Assembly: GCA_945874805.1 (NCBI GenBank)
Contig: CAMCJI010000010.1
Span: forward strand, 1 to 36,337
Length of the DNA: 36,337 bases
Direction: 5' to 3'
DNA from: Asaia bogorensis
GTDB lineage: Bacteria; Pseudomonadota; Alphaproteobacteria; Acetobacterales; Acetobacteraceae
Numbering within the stretch: the stretch's first letter is position 1; every line of letters begins with the position of its first letter. Made by a program: the position numbers and the translations under genes. The notes under the pieces were generated by a model. That model was not told the DNA's origin and ran no database searches. It saw only the letters and a program-made list of their open reading frames with translations. This document shows, piece after piece, positions 17,357 through 25,890 of this stretch.

Positions 17357-18385
17357 ATGCCCGTTGACATCCCCGCCTATCACGCTGCCGTCGCGGGCTA
17401 TGACTGGGGCAGGGCGCTCACCCCCGCCCGCACCCTCGCAGACGAGGTCACCGGCCACGACCGCATCGACAAGCTGCGTGAACTGTCCAACATCGAACGC
17501 CATCTCGGCGACTGGGATGCCGCCCGCGCCTCGATGCAGGCCGCCTGGCACCACGCGCAGTCCCAGGGCCTGGCCATGCACGGCGGCCAGGTGATGCATT
17601 TCGCCGCCGCCGCCGACGTCCTCGGCCTCAACGACCTCACCGCCGCGGCGCTCACCCATCTGCCAGCGCATGTCGAAACGCCTTGGAACACCGCGATCAT
17701 GCAGCGCCGGGTCGATGCCGCCCAGGCCACCCGCATCCGCCTGCGCGGCAAACAGGTCCGCATCCTGCCGCTCGGCCAGGAATGCCTGCCCTTCAACATC
17801 CTGATGAAATGGGGCTTCTTCGAATTCGGCGTGGACGGCCCCTTCACCGCAGGCGTCTTCCCGCGCGACTGCGTGCAACTGGCGCTGGAGGACAAGTTCG
17901 CCGCCTTCCTCGACCCCGAAGCCTACCGCACCATGCGCACCCCGCAGGGCCTCGATGCCCCGCTGATCCAGCGCTACGGCTGCCTGCTCAACCACGAATG
18001 CGGCCCGTATTACTGTGCCGACGGCCTGGCCGAGACCGTCCGCCTCTACACCACCCGCACCCAGGCCGCCCAGGCCGCGCTGACCGGCACGGCGCAGATA
18101 CTGTTCATGATCGAACGCACCCGCTTCACCGACCTGCCGGCCCTGCTGGAAACCCTCTTCCGCCTCTACGCCGACCGCCACCCCCGCGTCTTCGTCCTCG
18201 ACGACGGCAACTCCGAACCCGACGAAACCCCGATCGACGACCCCCGCGTCACCATCCTCCCAGCCCCCCGCCCGTCGGAGGCCTACGTCTGGCACCGCCA
18301 GGACCACTACAGCACCGAAGAAGGCTACGCCTACGAAGCCCCCAGGGCCGCCGCCCTCGAAAAACTCGTCGCGGAGCTGGGCTGA
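17357..18385 (+). CDS. DUF1796-like putative papain-like cysteine peptidase
   Basis: A 342-residue protein. Residues about 25-110 look like helical TPR-type repeats (ELSNIERHLGDWDAARASM; HFAAAADVLGLNDLTAAAL). The second part resembles DUF1796 proteins, described as putative papain-like cysteine peptidases: it opens with RILPLGQECLPFNILMK, where Cys143 is the natural nucleophile candidate, then GPFTAGVFPRD, NHECGPYY, a core strand ILFMIERTRFTDL and VFVLDDGNSEP. I start at ATG 17357, with GGAG 12 nt upstream, a long spacing; a TTG at 17318 is in frame. Neighbours include FkbM and GT9 enzymes, so a link to surface polysaccharide is conceivable. Family call is from recognition only. Confidence 0.6.
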   Translation: MPVDIPAYHAAVAGYDWGRALTPARTLADEVTGHDRIDKLRELSNIERHLGDWDAARASMQAAWHHAQSQGLAMHGGQVMHFAAAADVLGLNDLTAAALTHLPAHVETPWNTAIMQRRVDAAQATRIRLRGKQVRILPLGQECLPFNILMKWGFFEFGVDGPFTAGVFPRDCVQLALEDKFAAFLDPEAYRTMRTPQGLDAPLIQRYGCLLNHECGPYYCADGLAETVRLYTTRTQAAQAALTGTAQILFMIERTRFTDLPALLETLFRLYADRHPRVFVLDDGNSEPDETPIDDPRVTILPAPRPSEAYVWHRQDHYSTEEGYAYEAPRAAALEKLVAELG

Positions 18386-18396
18386 GGAGAAGGAAG

Positions 18397-18603
18397 CATC
18401 TACTTTTTTGAAAAAAAGAAGCAAAAAACTTCTGTCCCTGGCTTCGCCGCCCAGCCGCATAGGCGGTTGAAAAACCGGCGAAGCCAAAAAATCCCCCGCC
18501 GCAAACCCCCACCCCGCGGTGCAACCCGGCACCGAACGGACAAAGTTTTTTTGCTTCTTTCCTGCGCGGCGTCTTCGCCGTCGCAAGTTCACAAAAAGAA
18601 GAC
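18397..18603. repeat. Nested inverted-repeat intergenic element, copy 2 (with loop insertion)
   Basis: Sits between the convergent genes ending at 18385 and 18631. The left arm hairpin reads CTACTTTTTTG then AAAAAAAGAAG (18400-18421), one mismatch from the other copies. The inner stem is GGCTTCGCCG (18440-18449)/CGGCGAAGCC (18476-18485), again with a 26-nt loop. In the right arm the hairpin is split: between CTTCTTT (18554-18560) and TTCACAAAAAGAAG (18588-18601) lie 27 extra bases, which contain their own hairpin CGGCG-TCTT-CGCCG (18567-18580). Behind the stop on each strand it would be positioned as a terminator. No gene is visible in this gap. Confidence 0.8.
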
Positions 18604-18630
18604 TCTTGCCTTCCTGCCCTCGCCTCCGCC

Positions 18631-19044
18631 CTACCCCCCAAAAGCCCGCGCAAAATCCTCATCCACCGGAATCCGGTAAGCCGCCACCATCCGGTTGCTT
18701 TCCACCGCCAGCCCGACGATGGCGATCAGCTCCGCCATCTGTGCTTCGGTGACGCCTTTCTTGCGCGCCTGGTAGCTGTGCGAGGCCACGCAGTAGTCGC
18801 ATTGCTGCGACATCGACACGGCGAGATAGATCATCTCCTTCGTCACGTTGTCGATGGCACCGGGCGCCATCACCTTCCGCGCCCGTTCCCAGCTGCTGCG
18901 CAGGTTCGCCGGATGGATCGCCTGTGCCTTCCACGCATTGTTCACATGCCGCGGATCGATGCCGCGCACCCGCGCGATATCTTCATAAACCGCCCGCACC
19001 TCGGCGCAGGCGTCGTCGTATTCCACCAGTGTCACAGCGCTCAT
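18631..19044 (-). CDS. Carboxymuconolactone decarboxylase/AhpD-like protein
   Basis: A 137-residue, all-helical protein of the AhpD/CMD superfamily. The diagnostic motif is SQQCDYCVASHS, with redox Cys82 and Cys85 and His89, and an upstream Glu70 in TKEMIYLAVS. In AhpD these residues reduce hydroperoxides with help of a dithiol partner; many relatives have unknown substrates. It stands alone on the minus strand, with the methyltransferase gene 61 bp upstream in the same direction and repeat copy 2 behind it. Its stop codon (TAG) falls 28 bp beyond the element core. Confidence 0.87.
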   Translation of the reverse strand: MSAVTLVEYDDACAEVRAVYEDIARVRGIDPRHVNNAWKAQAIHPANLRSSWERARKVMAPGAIDNVTKEMIYLAVSMSQQCDYCVASHSYQARKKGVTEAQMAELIAIVGLAVESNRMVAAYRIPVDEDFARAFGG

Positions 19045-19105
19045 CGCGTCCTCCCCGGATCAACCCGCCGAGGCTGGCACGTGCGCCGCGCGCCGGCCAG
19101 AGCCG

Positions 19106-20185
19106 CTAGTCCGGCCCTTTGCGCATCAGGAAGGCGTTGGAAATCCACAGCCCGTGATGATCGATCGCCGCATCCGGCTGCACTTCCAGCGGATGCGTGT
19201 CGTGCCGCCGCCCCGCCTGCAGAACCATGCGCTGCGGCAGGAAATGCATCTCCATCGTCGCCTCCTTCGCCAGCGTCTCGAAATACCGCGCCACCGAGAA
19301 GCTGTAGCCCAGCGCGTAGGTCGGCACCTGGAAGAACGCGACGCCCCCCGGCCGCAGCCCGGCAAACGCCCGGTCGAGAATATCCAGCATGATCGGCGGC
19401 GGATTATGCTGCAGCACGATCAGCGAGAAGAACACATCCACCCCCGCCAGCGCCGCCAGGTCCCCTGGCCCGCGCACCAGCACGTAGTCCACGTTGGTGA
19501 TCCCCTGGGCGGTGAGGCGGGCGCGGGCGGCATCCAGATGCGGCTGAGAGATGTCGAACGCGATCACCCGGCGGAAGCGCCGGGCCAGCACATGGGTCAC
19601 CCGGCCGACGCCACAGCCATATTCGGCACAGACCATATCTTCGCTGAGCGCCACCTGGTTGCGCGCCGCCCAGGCCCACATCCGCCCGGCATGCGCCTCT
19701 CCGGTGCGGTAGAACGCATCGAGCGTTTCCGCCCGGTTCATCTTCGCCGCCCGCCAGTCCTCATGCACCATGACCGACCAGTAGGGATCGGTCTCGCCAA
19801 AGCCCGACCAGACCTCGCCGATATGCGCCCAGATCGCATCCCGCTCGGCATCGCTGTAGCTGGTCTGCACCTCCATCGCCGGCGCGCCGTCCAGCGGGAA
19901 CATCGAATCCCCCGGCCGGAACTTGCGCAGAAACTCATCAGACCGGTGGAACTCCCCCAGCAGCGTCTCCAGGCTCATGCCGCCGCGCAGTGCGGCCACA
20001 TGCGCCTGCAACCCCTCCACATCCGGCTCGCGATGCAGCAGCGCGCGATACAGCGCGGTGACGAGCTGGTGCTGCAGGAACGGCGAACGAGCGTAGGAGC
20101 GCGCCAGCAGCCCCATCACACCGTCACGCAAAATCGCCTTGACCGGCCAGTTCGGATAGTTGTCCTGTACCATACCGCCAGCCAT
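19106..20185 (-). CDS. DUF4214 domain-class I SAM methyltransferase fusion
   Basis: A 359-residue protein. Residues about 38-90 match the DUF4214 pattern (LVTALYRALLHREPDVEGL, then GEFHRSDEFLRKF), a small helical domain related to phycobilisome-linker repeats and common in secreted or glycan-related proteins. Residues about 160-330 form a class I methyltransferase: CAEYGCGVGRVTHVL (186-200), VIAFDISQPHLDAAR, and VDVFFSLIVLQHNPPP for the acceptor side. There is no signal peptide. ATG 20185 is preceded by GAGGA with a 7-nt gap; a second ATG lies at 20173. The open frame extends much further upstream but without similarity. Substrate unknown; modification of a glycan or surface molecule is only a guess. 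Confidence 0.82.
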   Translation of the reverse strand: MAGGMVQDNYPNWPVKAILRDGVMGLLARSYARSPFLQHQLVTALYRALLHREPDVEGLQAHVAALRGGMSLETLLGEFHRSDEFLRKFRPGDSMFPLDGAPAMEVQTSYSDAERDAIWAHIGEVWSGFGETDPYWSVMVHEDWRAAKMNRAETLDAFYRTGEAHAGRMWAWAARNQVALSEDMVCAEYGCGVGRVTHVLARRFRRVIAFDISQPHLDAARARLTAQGITNVDYVLVRGPGDLAALAGVDVFFSLIVLQHNPPPIMLDILDRAFAGLRPGGVAFFQVPTYALGYSFSVARYFETLAKEATMEMHFLPQRMVLQAGRRHDTHPLEVQPDAAIDHHGLWISNAFLMRKGPD

Positions 20186-20299
20186 CCTCGAGTCCTCTGT
20201 CCTAATTCTGCCAGTTCCGGCCCCCCCGATCAAACCGCCGCCCTTGGCACGGCGCCGCCGCTGTCGCACCATGCGCGCATCAGCACAGACGAGGCGCAC

Positions 20300-21493
20300 A
20301 TGGCCCATCGCGGCATGAATTTCGGCATCTTCCTCGCCCCCTTCCACCGCCTGGGCGACAACCCGACTTTGGGCATCCGCCGGGATATCGAGATGCTCGA
20401 ATGGCTCGACCATCTCGGCTACGACGAGGCCTGGATCGGCGAGCACCATTCCGCCGGCTGGGAGACCATCGCCTCGCCCGAGCTGATCATCGCCGCCGCG
20501 GCCGAGCGCACCAAGCACATCCGCCTCGGCTCCGGCGTCACCTCGCTGCCCTACCACCACCCGTTCCTGGTGGCCCAGCGCTTCGTCCAGCTCGACCACA
20601 TGACGCGCGGGCGCGCCATGCTCGGCTGCGGCCCCGGCGCCCTGGTCTCGGACGCCTACATGCTCGGCATCGACCCGCCGACCCAGCGCCGCCGCATGGA
20701 CGAATCGCTCGGCGTCATCATGCGCCTGCTGGCCGGCGAGACGGTGACGATGAAGACCGACTGGTTCGAGATGAAGGAGGCCCGCCTGCATCTCGCCCCC
20801 TGGTCAGACCCGCATTTCCCCATCGCGGTCGCCAGCACCATGACCCCCGCCGGCCCCACGTCCGCCGGCAAACACGGCGTCGGCATGCTCTCGCTCGGCG
20901 CCGGCCTGCCCGGCGGGCCGGAGGCGATCGCCGGCCAGTGGCGCATCGCCGAGGAGGCGGCCGCCGCCGCCGGCAAAACCATCAGCCGGAAGGATTGGCG
21001 CCTCGTCGTCAACGTCCACGTCGCCGAGGATGACGAGCTTGCCCTGCGCCAGGTCCAGCACGGCGAACGCATGGAGACAGTCACCTATTTCGAGGACGCG
21101 CTGGGCCGCCCGCCCGGCCGCAGCGAAAACCCGCTGCGCGAGGGCGTCGCCTCCGGCAGCACCCTCGTCGGCTCGCCCGACCTCGTCGCCCGCGGCATCG
21201 AGCGGCTGATCAAGCTGTCCGATGGCGGCTTCGGCGGCCTGATGTTCCGCGCGCATGACTGGGCGGACCGCGAGCAGACGTGGCGCAGCTACGAGCTGTT
21301 CGCCCGCTACGTCATGCCCCGCTTCCAGGGCTCGCTCGACCCGCTGCGCGCCAGCCATGCCTGGACGGTGGAGAACCGCAAAACCATCTTCAGCCCGAAT
21401 GTCGAGGCGTTGAAGCGCGCCTATGTCGATGCCGGCAAGCCGGTGCCCGACCAGTTCGCCGCCCGCGCCAGCGGCGCGCGCGACAGCGACTAG
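20300..21493 (+). CDS. LLM class flavin-dependent oxidoreductase
   Basis: A luciferase-like (bacterial luciferase/limonene monooxygenase) TIM-barrel enzyme of 397 residues that uses reduced flavin. Recognisable parts are MNFGIFLAPFHRLGDNP at the first strand, YDEAWIGEHHSAGWE (His pair near the flavin), IRLGSGVTSLPYHHPF, the CGPGALVSDAYMLG loop, PIAVASTMTP, and the C-terminal GSPDLVARGIERL. ATG 20300 follows GAGG at 20291-20294. An open frame continues upstream through the antisense of the methyltransferase gene but is not coding. The FHA gene starts 11 bp after its stop, suggesting an operon. Physiological substrate unknown. Confidence 0.9.
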   Translation: MAHRGMNFGIFLAPFHRLGDNPTLGIRRDIEMLEWLDHLGYDEAWIGEHHSAGWETIASPELIIAAAAERTKHIRLGSGVTSLPYHHPFLVAQRFVQLDHMTRGRAMLGCGPGALVSDAYMLGIDPPTQRRRMDESLGVIMRLLAGETVTMKTDWFEMKEARLHLAPWSDPHFPIAVASTMTPAGPTSAGKHGVGMLSLGAGLPGGPEAIAGQWRIAEEAAAAAGKTISRKDWRLVVNVHVAEDDELALRQVQHGERMETVTYFEDALGRPPGRSENPLREGVASGSTLVGSPDLVARGIERLIKLSDGGFGGLMFRAHDWADREQTWRSYELFARYVMPRFQGSLDPLRASHAWTVENRKTIFSPNVEALKRAYVDAGKPVPDQFAARASGARDSD

Positions 21494-21504
21494 CCGGCGG
21501 CAAG

Positions 21505-22539
21505 GTGGCGCACCAGGACGAGACCATCGGGCCGGGCGGCGGCCCGCAACTGCTGCACAGCCTCACGGTCACCGCACCGGGGCAGAAGCCGCAGCAGGTC
21601 AAGCTCGCTGGCACTCTGACCATCGGCCGCGTCCCGCCGGCCGGTCTCGTGCTGCCTTACCCCGAGGTCTCCCGCCGCCATGCCGAGATCGTGCTGGCCG
21701 GCGGCGCGGCGGTGATGAGCGATCTCGGCTCCACCAACGGCGTCTGGGTGGATGGCGCGCAGATCGGCGGCCCCACCGTGCTCGCTCCCGGCGCGCAGAT
21801 CCGCATCGGCCATGTCGTGCTGGTCTACGAGGCGGAGCCGGAAACCGCGACGATGATGTCCGCCCCGCAAGCCTCCGCCGCCCCCGCCCGGCCCGCCGGC
21901 CGGCTGGACGACCCGCTGCTGCACGCCGCCTGGCTGGCCGCGGCAGGCGGGCAGGGCAGGGAGGTGATGCACGCCGCCACGCTCGGCGGCCGGCTGTTCG
22001 CCGGCTTCGCCCTGCATGTCGCCGGGCCGGACCGGGCAGCGGCGGTGCAGGCCGCCAGCATCGCCCAGGCCCTGCGCGAGGGCCTGCCAGGGGCAGACCC
22101 CATGCACCCGGCCGAGGCGGTCTCGCGCCTGAACGACATCCTCGCCGGCAAGGGCCAGGATGGCCTCGTCCCCGCGCTCTGGGCCTGGTCCTACGACCCG
22201 GCGGCGCGGGTGCTGGAATACTGCGCCGCCGGCCACCCCCCCGCCTTCCTCATCGCCCCGGACGGGCAGACGGTGGTGGCGCTGGACAAGCGCAACCCCT
22301 CGCCGGGCCTGATGCCGGATTTCGCCTTCAGCCACGCCAGGCTGAAGCTGCGGCCGGGCTGCGCGCTCGCCCTCTTCGGCGCCGATGTCTTCGACCGCCC
22401 CGGCGCCGGCGGCGCCCCCTGGGGCCTCGCCGACGCCCAGCCTTTGCTGCGCGCGGCCGAAGGCAGCCCGCAGCAGGACGCCGGGCGCCTGCAACAGGCC
22501 CTTGGCGACGCCTCCGTCGCGGTGCTGCATTTCCCCTGA
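21505..22539 (+). CDS. FHA domain fused to a degenerate SpoIIE/PP2C-type phosphatase domain
   Basis: The 344-residue protein begins at a GTG (21505). An FHA phosphopeptide-binding domain spans about 16-110 with all key residues: GR (41-42), SRRH (56-59) and STNG (76-79). From about 130 to the end the fold resembles SpoIIE serine phosphatases: an AVSRLNDILAG helix, YCAAGHPPAFLIAPDGQ (the AGHpPp motif), and an RPGCALALFGADVFD final strand. The metal-binding positions are lost: the GGDFYD motif is absent, DVSGHG reads HVAGPD, and TDG reads GAD. It is probably inactive and may act as a binding or scaffold module for the downstream kinase pair, which is inference. A 66-bp gap precedes the kinase gene. 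Confidence 0.78.
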   Translation: MAHQDETIGPGGGPQLLHSLTVTAPGQKPQQVKLAGTLTIGRVPPAGLVLPYPEVSRRHAEIVLAGGAAVMSDLGSTNGVWVDGAQIGGPTVLAPGAQIRIGHVVLVYEAEPETATMMSAPQASAAPARPAGRLDDPLLHAAWLAAAGGQGREVMHAATLGGRLFAGFALHVAGPDRAAAVQAASIAQALREGLPGADPMHPAEAVSRLNDILAGKGQDGLVPALWAWSYDPAARVLEYCAAGHPPAFLIAPDGQTVVALDKRNPSPGLMPDFAFSHARLKLRPGCALALFGADVFDRPGAGGAPWGLADAQPLLRAAEGSPQQDAGRLQQALGDASVAVLHFP

Positions 22540-22605
22540 GCCGGCGCGGCCTGTTGCATCGCGCCCCAAGCTCACGGCACTCTGTTCGTCACCCCTTGTG
22601 AACGA

Positions 22606-24543
22606 ATGATGCCCACCCACCTGCCACCATCGCCATCCGCCCACGCCGGCGCCGGCCTTCTCGGCCGGCCCTGGAGCCTGCGCACCCGGCTGATCCTGCT
22701 GGTCCTCGCCTGCATCCTGCCAATCATTCTCGTCGGTGGCCTCTTCATCGCCGGCATGGCCCAGCACCTGCTCGACATGCACGCCGAGCGGATGGACCTG
22801 ATGCTGGAGGACGCCAACCATCGCCTGCACGATGCCGGCGCCCAGCCCGGCGGCCCGGCCATCCCGCCCGCCCGCCTGCTCGCCGCCCTGGCCGAGGCCT
22901 CGGCGCCCGAGCGGGGCGGCTTCGTCCTGACCGGCCCGGACGGCACGGTGATCGCCACCACCCTGCCGGCCCCGCTCGCGGTCCTGCCCGCCCTCCTGCG
23001 CGGCGCCGCACCCGCCCCCGCGGTGCATCCGGTCACCGCGCCGGACGGGCACCGCTACTCCGTCCTGCTCGCCCGCTCCAGCGCCGCCGCCCCGCTGAGC
23101 CTCTCCATCTGGGAACCGGCGGATACCCGCGCCGCCGCCTGGAAGCAGCCGGTGCTGCGCTACATCGTCCTGATGCTGCTGGCCCTTCTCGTCGCGCTGG
23201 CCGCCGCCGCGATCATGGCCATCCGGCTCGTCCGCCCGCTGACCGGGCTGACCGAACACGCCCTCGCCGTCGCCCGCGGCCAGGACGGCAACGCCGTGCC
23301 GGTCCCCACCAGCCGCGTCACGGAATTCGAAACCCTCCGCGTCGCCCTGGCCGACGCCGCCCTCGCTTTGCGCCGCCGTGCCGCCACCGAGCGCCGCGCC
23401 ATGCACGATGCGCAGGACGGACAGATACTCCTCGCCTCCGTCATCGCCGCCTCGGCGGACGGCATCACCGTCAAGGCGCTCGATGGCCGCTACCTGCTGG
23501 CCAACCGCGCCGCCGCCGGCATCATGGGCCTGTCCGAGCCGCATGCCGCCCTCGTCGGCCGCACCGCCCGCGAATTCCTCGACCCGCAGACGGCCGCGCG
23601 CATCGAACGCCTCGACCAGGAGGTGATCGCCACCGGCGCCACCCGCAGCAACGAAAGCCACTGGCCGCAGGCCGCCCCCGACGGCCGCCACGTCCTCGTC
23701 CTCAAATCCCCCTGGCGCGACACCGCCGGCACCACCACCGGCGTCGTCACCGTCATGCGCGACGTCACCCGCCAACGCCAGGACGAGGCCCGCCTGCACG
23801 CAGCCCAAAGCGAACTCGCCCGCGCCTCGCGCCTCTCCGCCATGGGCGTGATGGCCTCGGGTCTCGCCCACGACCTCAACCAGCCGCTCGCCGCCGCCGC
23901 GAACTTCCTTGGGGCCGCCCGCCGCCTGCTCGCCCGCGCCCCCGCCGCCTCGCCCGCCGCCCCCCCCGCAGCGATAGATGCGCTGGATGAGGCGGTGGCC
24001 CAGGTCCTGCGCGCCGGCGGCATCGTCAACGCCCTGCGCGGCTTCCTGCAAGGCGGCCATGTCAGCCTCGCCCCCACCGACCTCGCCGCCCTGGTGCAGG
24101 AAGCCTGCGCCATCACCCGCGCCGACGGCACGCTCGGCTCCGCCCGCCTCACCATCGACCTGCCCCCCGACCTGCCCATCGTCATGGCCGACCGCACCCA
24201 GTTGCAACAGGTCATCGTCAACCTCATCCGCAACGCCGCCGAGGCCCTGGCCACCCACACCGGCGCCCCCGGCGAAATCCGCATCCGCGCCACCCCCCAC
24301 TCCACCGGCGTCGGCATCGCGGTGGCCGATACCGGCCCCGGCCTGGACGCCGCGATCGCCGATCGCCTGTTCCAGCCCTTCGTCAGCACCAAGCCGGACG
24401 GGCTGGGAATCGGCCTTGCAATCTGCCACGCCATCGTCGACGCCCATGGCGGCCGCCTCTCCGGCGCCACCGCCCCCACCGGCGGCGCCGTCTTCACCAT
24501 CGACCTGCCGCTACCCTCCAACTCCCCGGATACCGCTGCATGA
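22606..24543 (+). CDS. Membrane sensor histidine kinase (HAMP-PAS-HisKA-HATPase, FixL-like output)
   Basis: A 645-residue inner-membrane kinase. TM1 is about 27-49 and TM2 about 184-206; they enclose a periplasmic sensor of about 130 residues. A HAMP linker (207-258, LVRPLTGLTEHA) and a PAS domain (272-390, ADGITVKALDGRYLLANRAA) follow. The phospho-acceptor is His422 in LAHDLNQPLAA, the H-box type of FixL/DctB-like kinases. The ATPase domain has the N-box NLIRNAAEAL (Asn543), G1 DTGPG (575-579) and G2 GLGIGLAIC. Its TGA overlaps ATG 24540 of the regulator. Start is ATG 22606; a second ATG follows at 22609 and no strong ribosome binding site is seen. The stimulus is unknown. Confidence 0.92.
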   Translation: MMPTHLPPSPSAHAGAGLLGRPWSLRTRLILLVLACILPIILVGGLFIAGMAQHLLDMHAERMDLMLEDANHRLHDAGAQPGGPAIPPARLLAALAEASAPERGGFVLTGPDGTVIATTLPAPLAVLPALLRGAAPAPAVHPVTAPDGHRYSVLLARSSAAAPLSLSIWEPADTRAAAWKQPVLRYIVLMLLALLVALAAAAIMAIRLVRPLTGLTEHALAVARGQDGNAVPVPTSRVTEFETLRVALADAALALRRRAATERRAMHDAQDGQILLASVIAASADGITVKALDGRYLLANRAAAGIMGLSEPHAALVGRTAREFLDPQTAARIERLDQEVIATGATRSNESHWPQAAPDGRHVLVLKSPWRDTAGTTTGVVTVMRDVTRQRQDEARLHAAQSELARASRLSAMGVMASGLAHDLNQPLAAAANFLGAARRLLARAPAASPAAPPAAIDALDEAVAQVLRAGGIVNALRGFLQGGHVSLAPTDLAALVQEACAITRADGTLGSARLTIDLPPDLPIVMADRTQLQQVIVNLIRNAAEALATHTGAPGEIRIRATPHSTGVGIAVADTGPGLDAAIADRLFQPFVSTKPDGLGIGLAICHAIVDAHGGRLSGATAPTGGAVFTIDLPLPSNSPDTAA

Positions 24544-25185
24544 GCCCCCCCCGCCCAACCCACCATCCACATCGTTGACGACGACGCCGCCGTCCGCCGC
24601 TCCCTCACCTTGCTGCTGGTCTCGCACGGCATGTCGGTCTGCGAGCATGTCTCCGGCGACGCCCTCCTCGCCGCCGAGCCGCTCGCCCCCGGCTGCATCA
24701 TCCTCGACCTGCGCATGCCCGGCCGCGACGGCCTGGCCGTGCTGGGCGAACTGCGCGCCCGCGGCACAACCATGCCGGTGCTGATCGTCTCCGGCCACGC
24801 CGATGTCCGCCAGGCCGTCATCGCCATGAAGTCCGGCGCGGTGGACGTGATCGAGAAGCCCTACGCCGAACACGCCATCATCGGCGCCGTCGAATCCGCC
24901 CTGCAAACCCCCGCCGAGCCCGGATCACGAGAACGTGACCGCGCCGCCGAGGCCCGTCTCGCCGTGCTGACCCCCCGCGAAACCGAGGTCCTGCGCCACA
25001 TGGTCGCCGGCCTGCCGAACAAGGCGATCGCCCTTGAACTCGGCATCAGCCCGCGCACCGTGGAGATCCACCGCGCCAACGTGATGGACAAGCTTGCCTG
25101 TCGCAGCCTTGCAGAAACCGTAAGGCTCGCCTTGCAGGCGGGCCTCGGCGAGCCCACCCCGCCAGCCACCGCCGGCGGCCGCTGA
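24540..25185 (+). CDS. FixJ/LuxR-family response regulator, reading frame broken in a C8 tract
   Basis: From 24562 the frame encodes a normal receiver: TIHIVDDDAAVRRSL, phospho-Asp in ILDLRMPG, VSGHAD, Lys in EKPY. A LuxR-type helix-turn-helix follows (LTPRETEVLRHMVAGLPNKAIA, residues cut here; then SPRTVEIHRANVMDKL). This is the natural partner of the kinase upstream. Yet the only sensible start, ATG 24540 in an ATGA overlap with the kinase stop, is in another frame. The eight C bases at 24545-24552 put it out by one; seven C bases would give M-S-P-P-A-Q-P-T-I-H-I-V-D. Without the shift, the first start is TTG 24610, which removes strand 1 and the acidic pocket. Sequencing error, mutation or slippage are all possible. 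Confidence 0.75.
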
Positions 25186-25329
25186 CCCCCGCGCAGCCGG
25201 CGCCTCCCCCCTGCGCGCGCAACCGCCGGTATTCAGTCGTTACGTAGCATCCCTCACTGGTTGCCGCAGCGTGCTTGTTGCACACCGTCATGGATTCGAA
25301 TGCACGCAACGGATGCAGCAGGAGAGCCG

Positions 25330-25674
25330 ATGGACCATCACCCCAATCCCAATTTCGACTCCCCCGCGGTCACCGACCTCAGGTCGAGCCAACCCGACCC
25401 CGAACGCGACTTCGCCGACGCCCTGCTCGCGGCCGTCGCCGCCATGGCCGCCCGCAGCCACCGCCGCCAGGCCGACCTCTTCGTCGCCGCCCGCCGCTTC
25501 GGCCTGACCGCCCCGCCCGACCACATTCGCCAAACCCTGCGCCAACTCCACGCCGACGGCTGCGTCGAACGCGTCGTCCCCCTGGCCGACGGCGGCATCC
25601 TCCTCTCCATCACCGGCCGCGGCCTCGAACGCCTGAGCCACAGCAGCCTGCGCCACCTCGCAGAAGGCTTCTGA
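25330..25674 (+). CDS. Small winged-helix-like hypothetical protein
   Basis: A 114-residue protein with an excellent start: GGAG at 25321-25324, 5 nt before the ATG. The first 35 residues are polar and probably disordered. From about 40 on, the pattern is alpha-alpha-alpha-beta-beta: RRQADLFVAARRFGL, HIRQTLRQLHADGCVERVV, then ADGGILLSITGRGLERL. That layout resembles winged-helix DNA-binding domains of the MarR/PadR type, but no family is clearly recognised. It sits 144 bp after the response regulator, so it may have its own promoter. Its stop is 26 bp before the core of repeat copy 3. Confidence 0.65.
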   Translation: MDHHPNPNFDSPAVTDLRSSQPDPERDFADALLAAVAAMAARSHRRQADLFVAARRFGLTAPPDHIRQTLRQLHADGCVERVVPLADGGILLSITGRGLERLSHSSLRHLAEGF

Positions 25675-25699
25675 CCGCAGGAAGAAAGTGAAGGCAAGC

Positions 25700-25887
25700 G
25701 TCTTCTTTTTTGAAAAAAAGAAGCAAAAAACTTTTGCCCATTGCTCCGCTCAACAACCGCAAAACCGCGAAAAAGACGGCGAAGCCAAAAAACCCACAAA
25801 TCCCAAAACCCAAAACCCAACCCCGAGAGCCCACCCCAACCCAGCGAACAAAGTTTTTTTGCTTCTTTTTGTTCACAAAAAGAAGAA
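25700..25887. repeat. Nested inverted-repeat intergenic element, copy 3
   Basis: Shortest copy (188-bp core), between the convergent genes ending at 25674 and 25891. The left arm carries CTTCTTTTTTG plus AAAAAAAGAAG; the right arm carries CTTCTTTTTG (25862-25871), TTCA, CAAAAAGAAG (25876-25885). So the two arm types (GA loop and TTCA loop) are mixed in one copy. The right half of the inner stem, CGGCGAAGCC, is intact at 25777-25786, but the expected left half at 25741-25750 has decayed. The region between is rich in the pattern CAAAACCCAAAACCC. The glycosyltransferase stop TAA lies in GGGAAAGTAAG at its right border. Confidence 0.8.
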
Positions 25888-25890
25888 TCC

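Noticed and set aside
19154-20299. Upstream extension of the LLM oxidoreductase frame
   Set aside because: The extension is antisense to the methyltransferase gene and has no similarity; the ATG at 20300 with GAGG fits the family start.
21490-24447. A 985-codon open frame on the minus strand
   Set aside because: It lies antisense to the FHA and kinase genes. Its composition is Gly/Ala/Gln/Asp/His-rich with no recognisable domain. Long antisense frames are expected at this GC content.
25788-25845. CAAAACCC-type short tandem pattern in copy 3 as a CRISPR or satellite
   Set aside because: The units are irregular and too short, without spacers.
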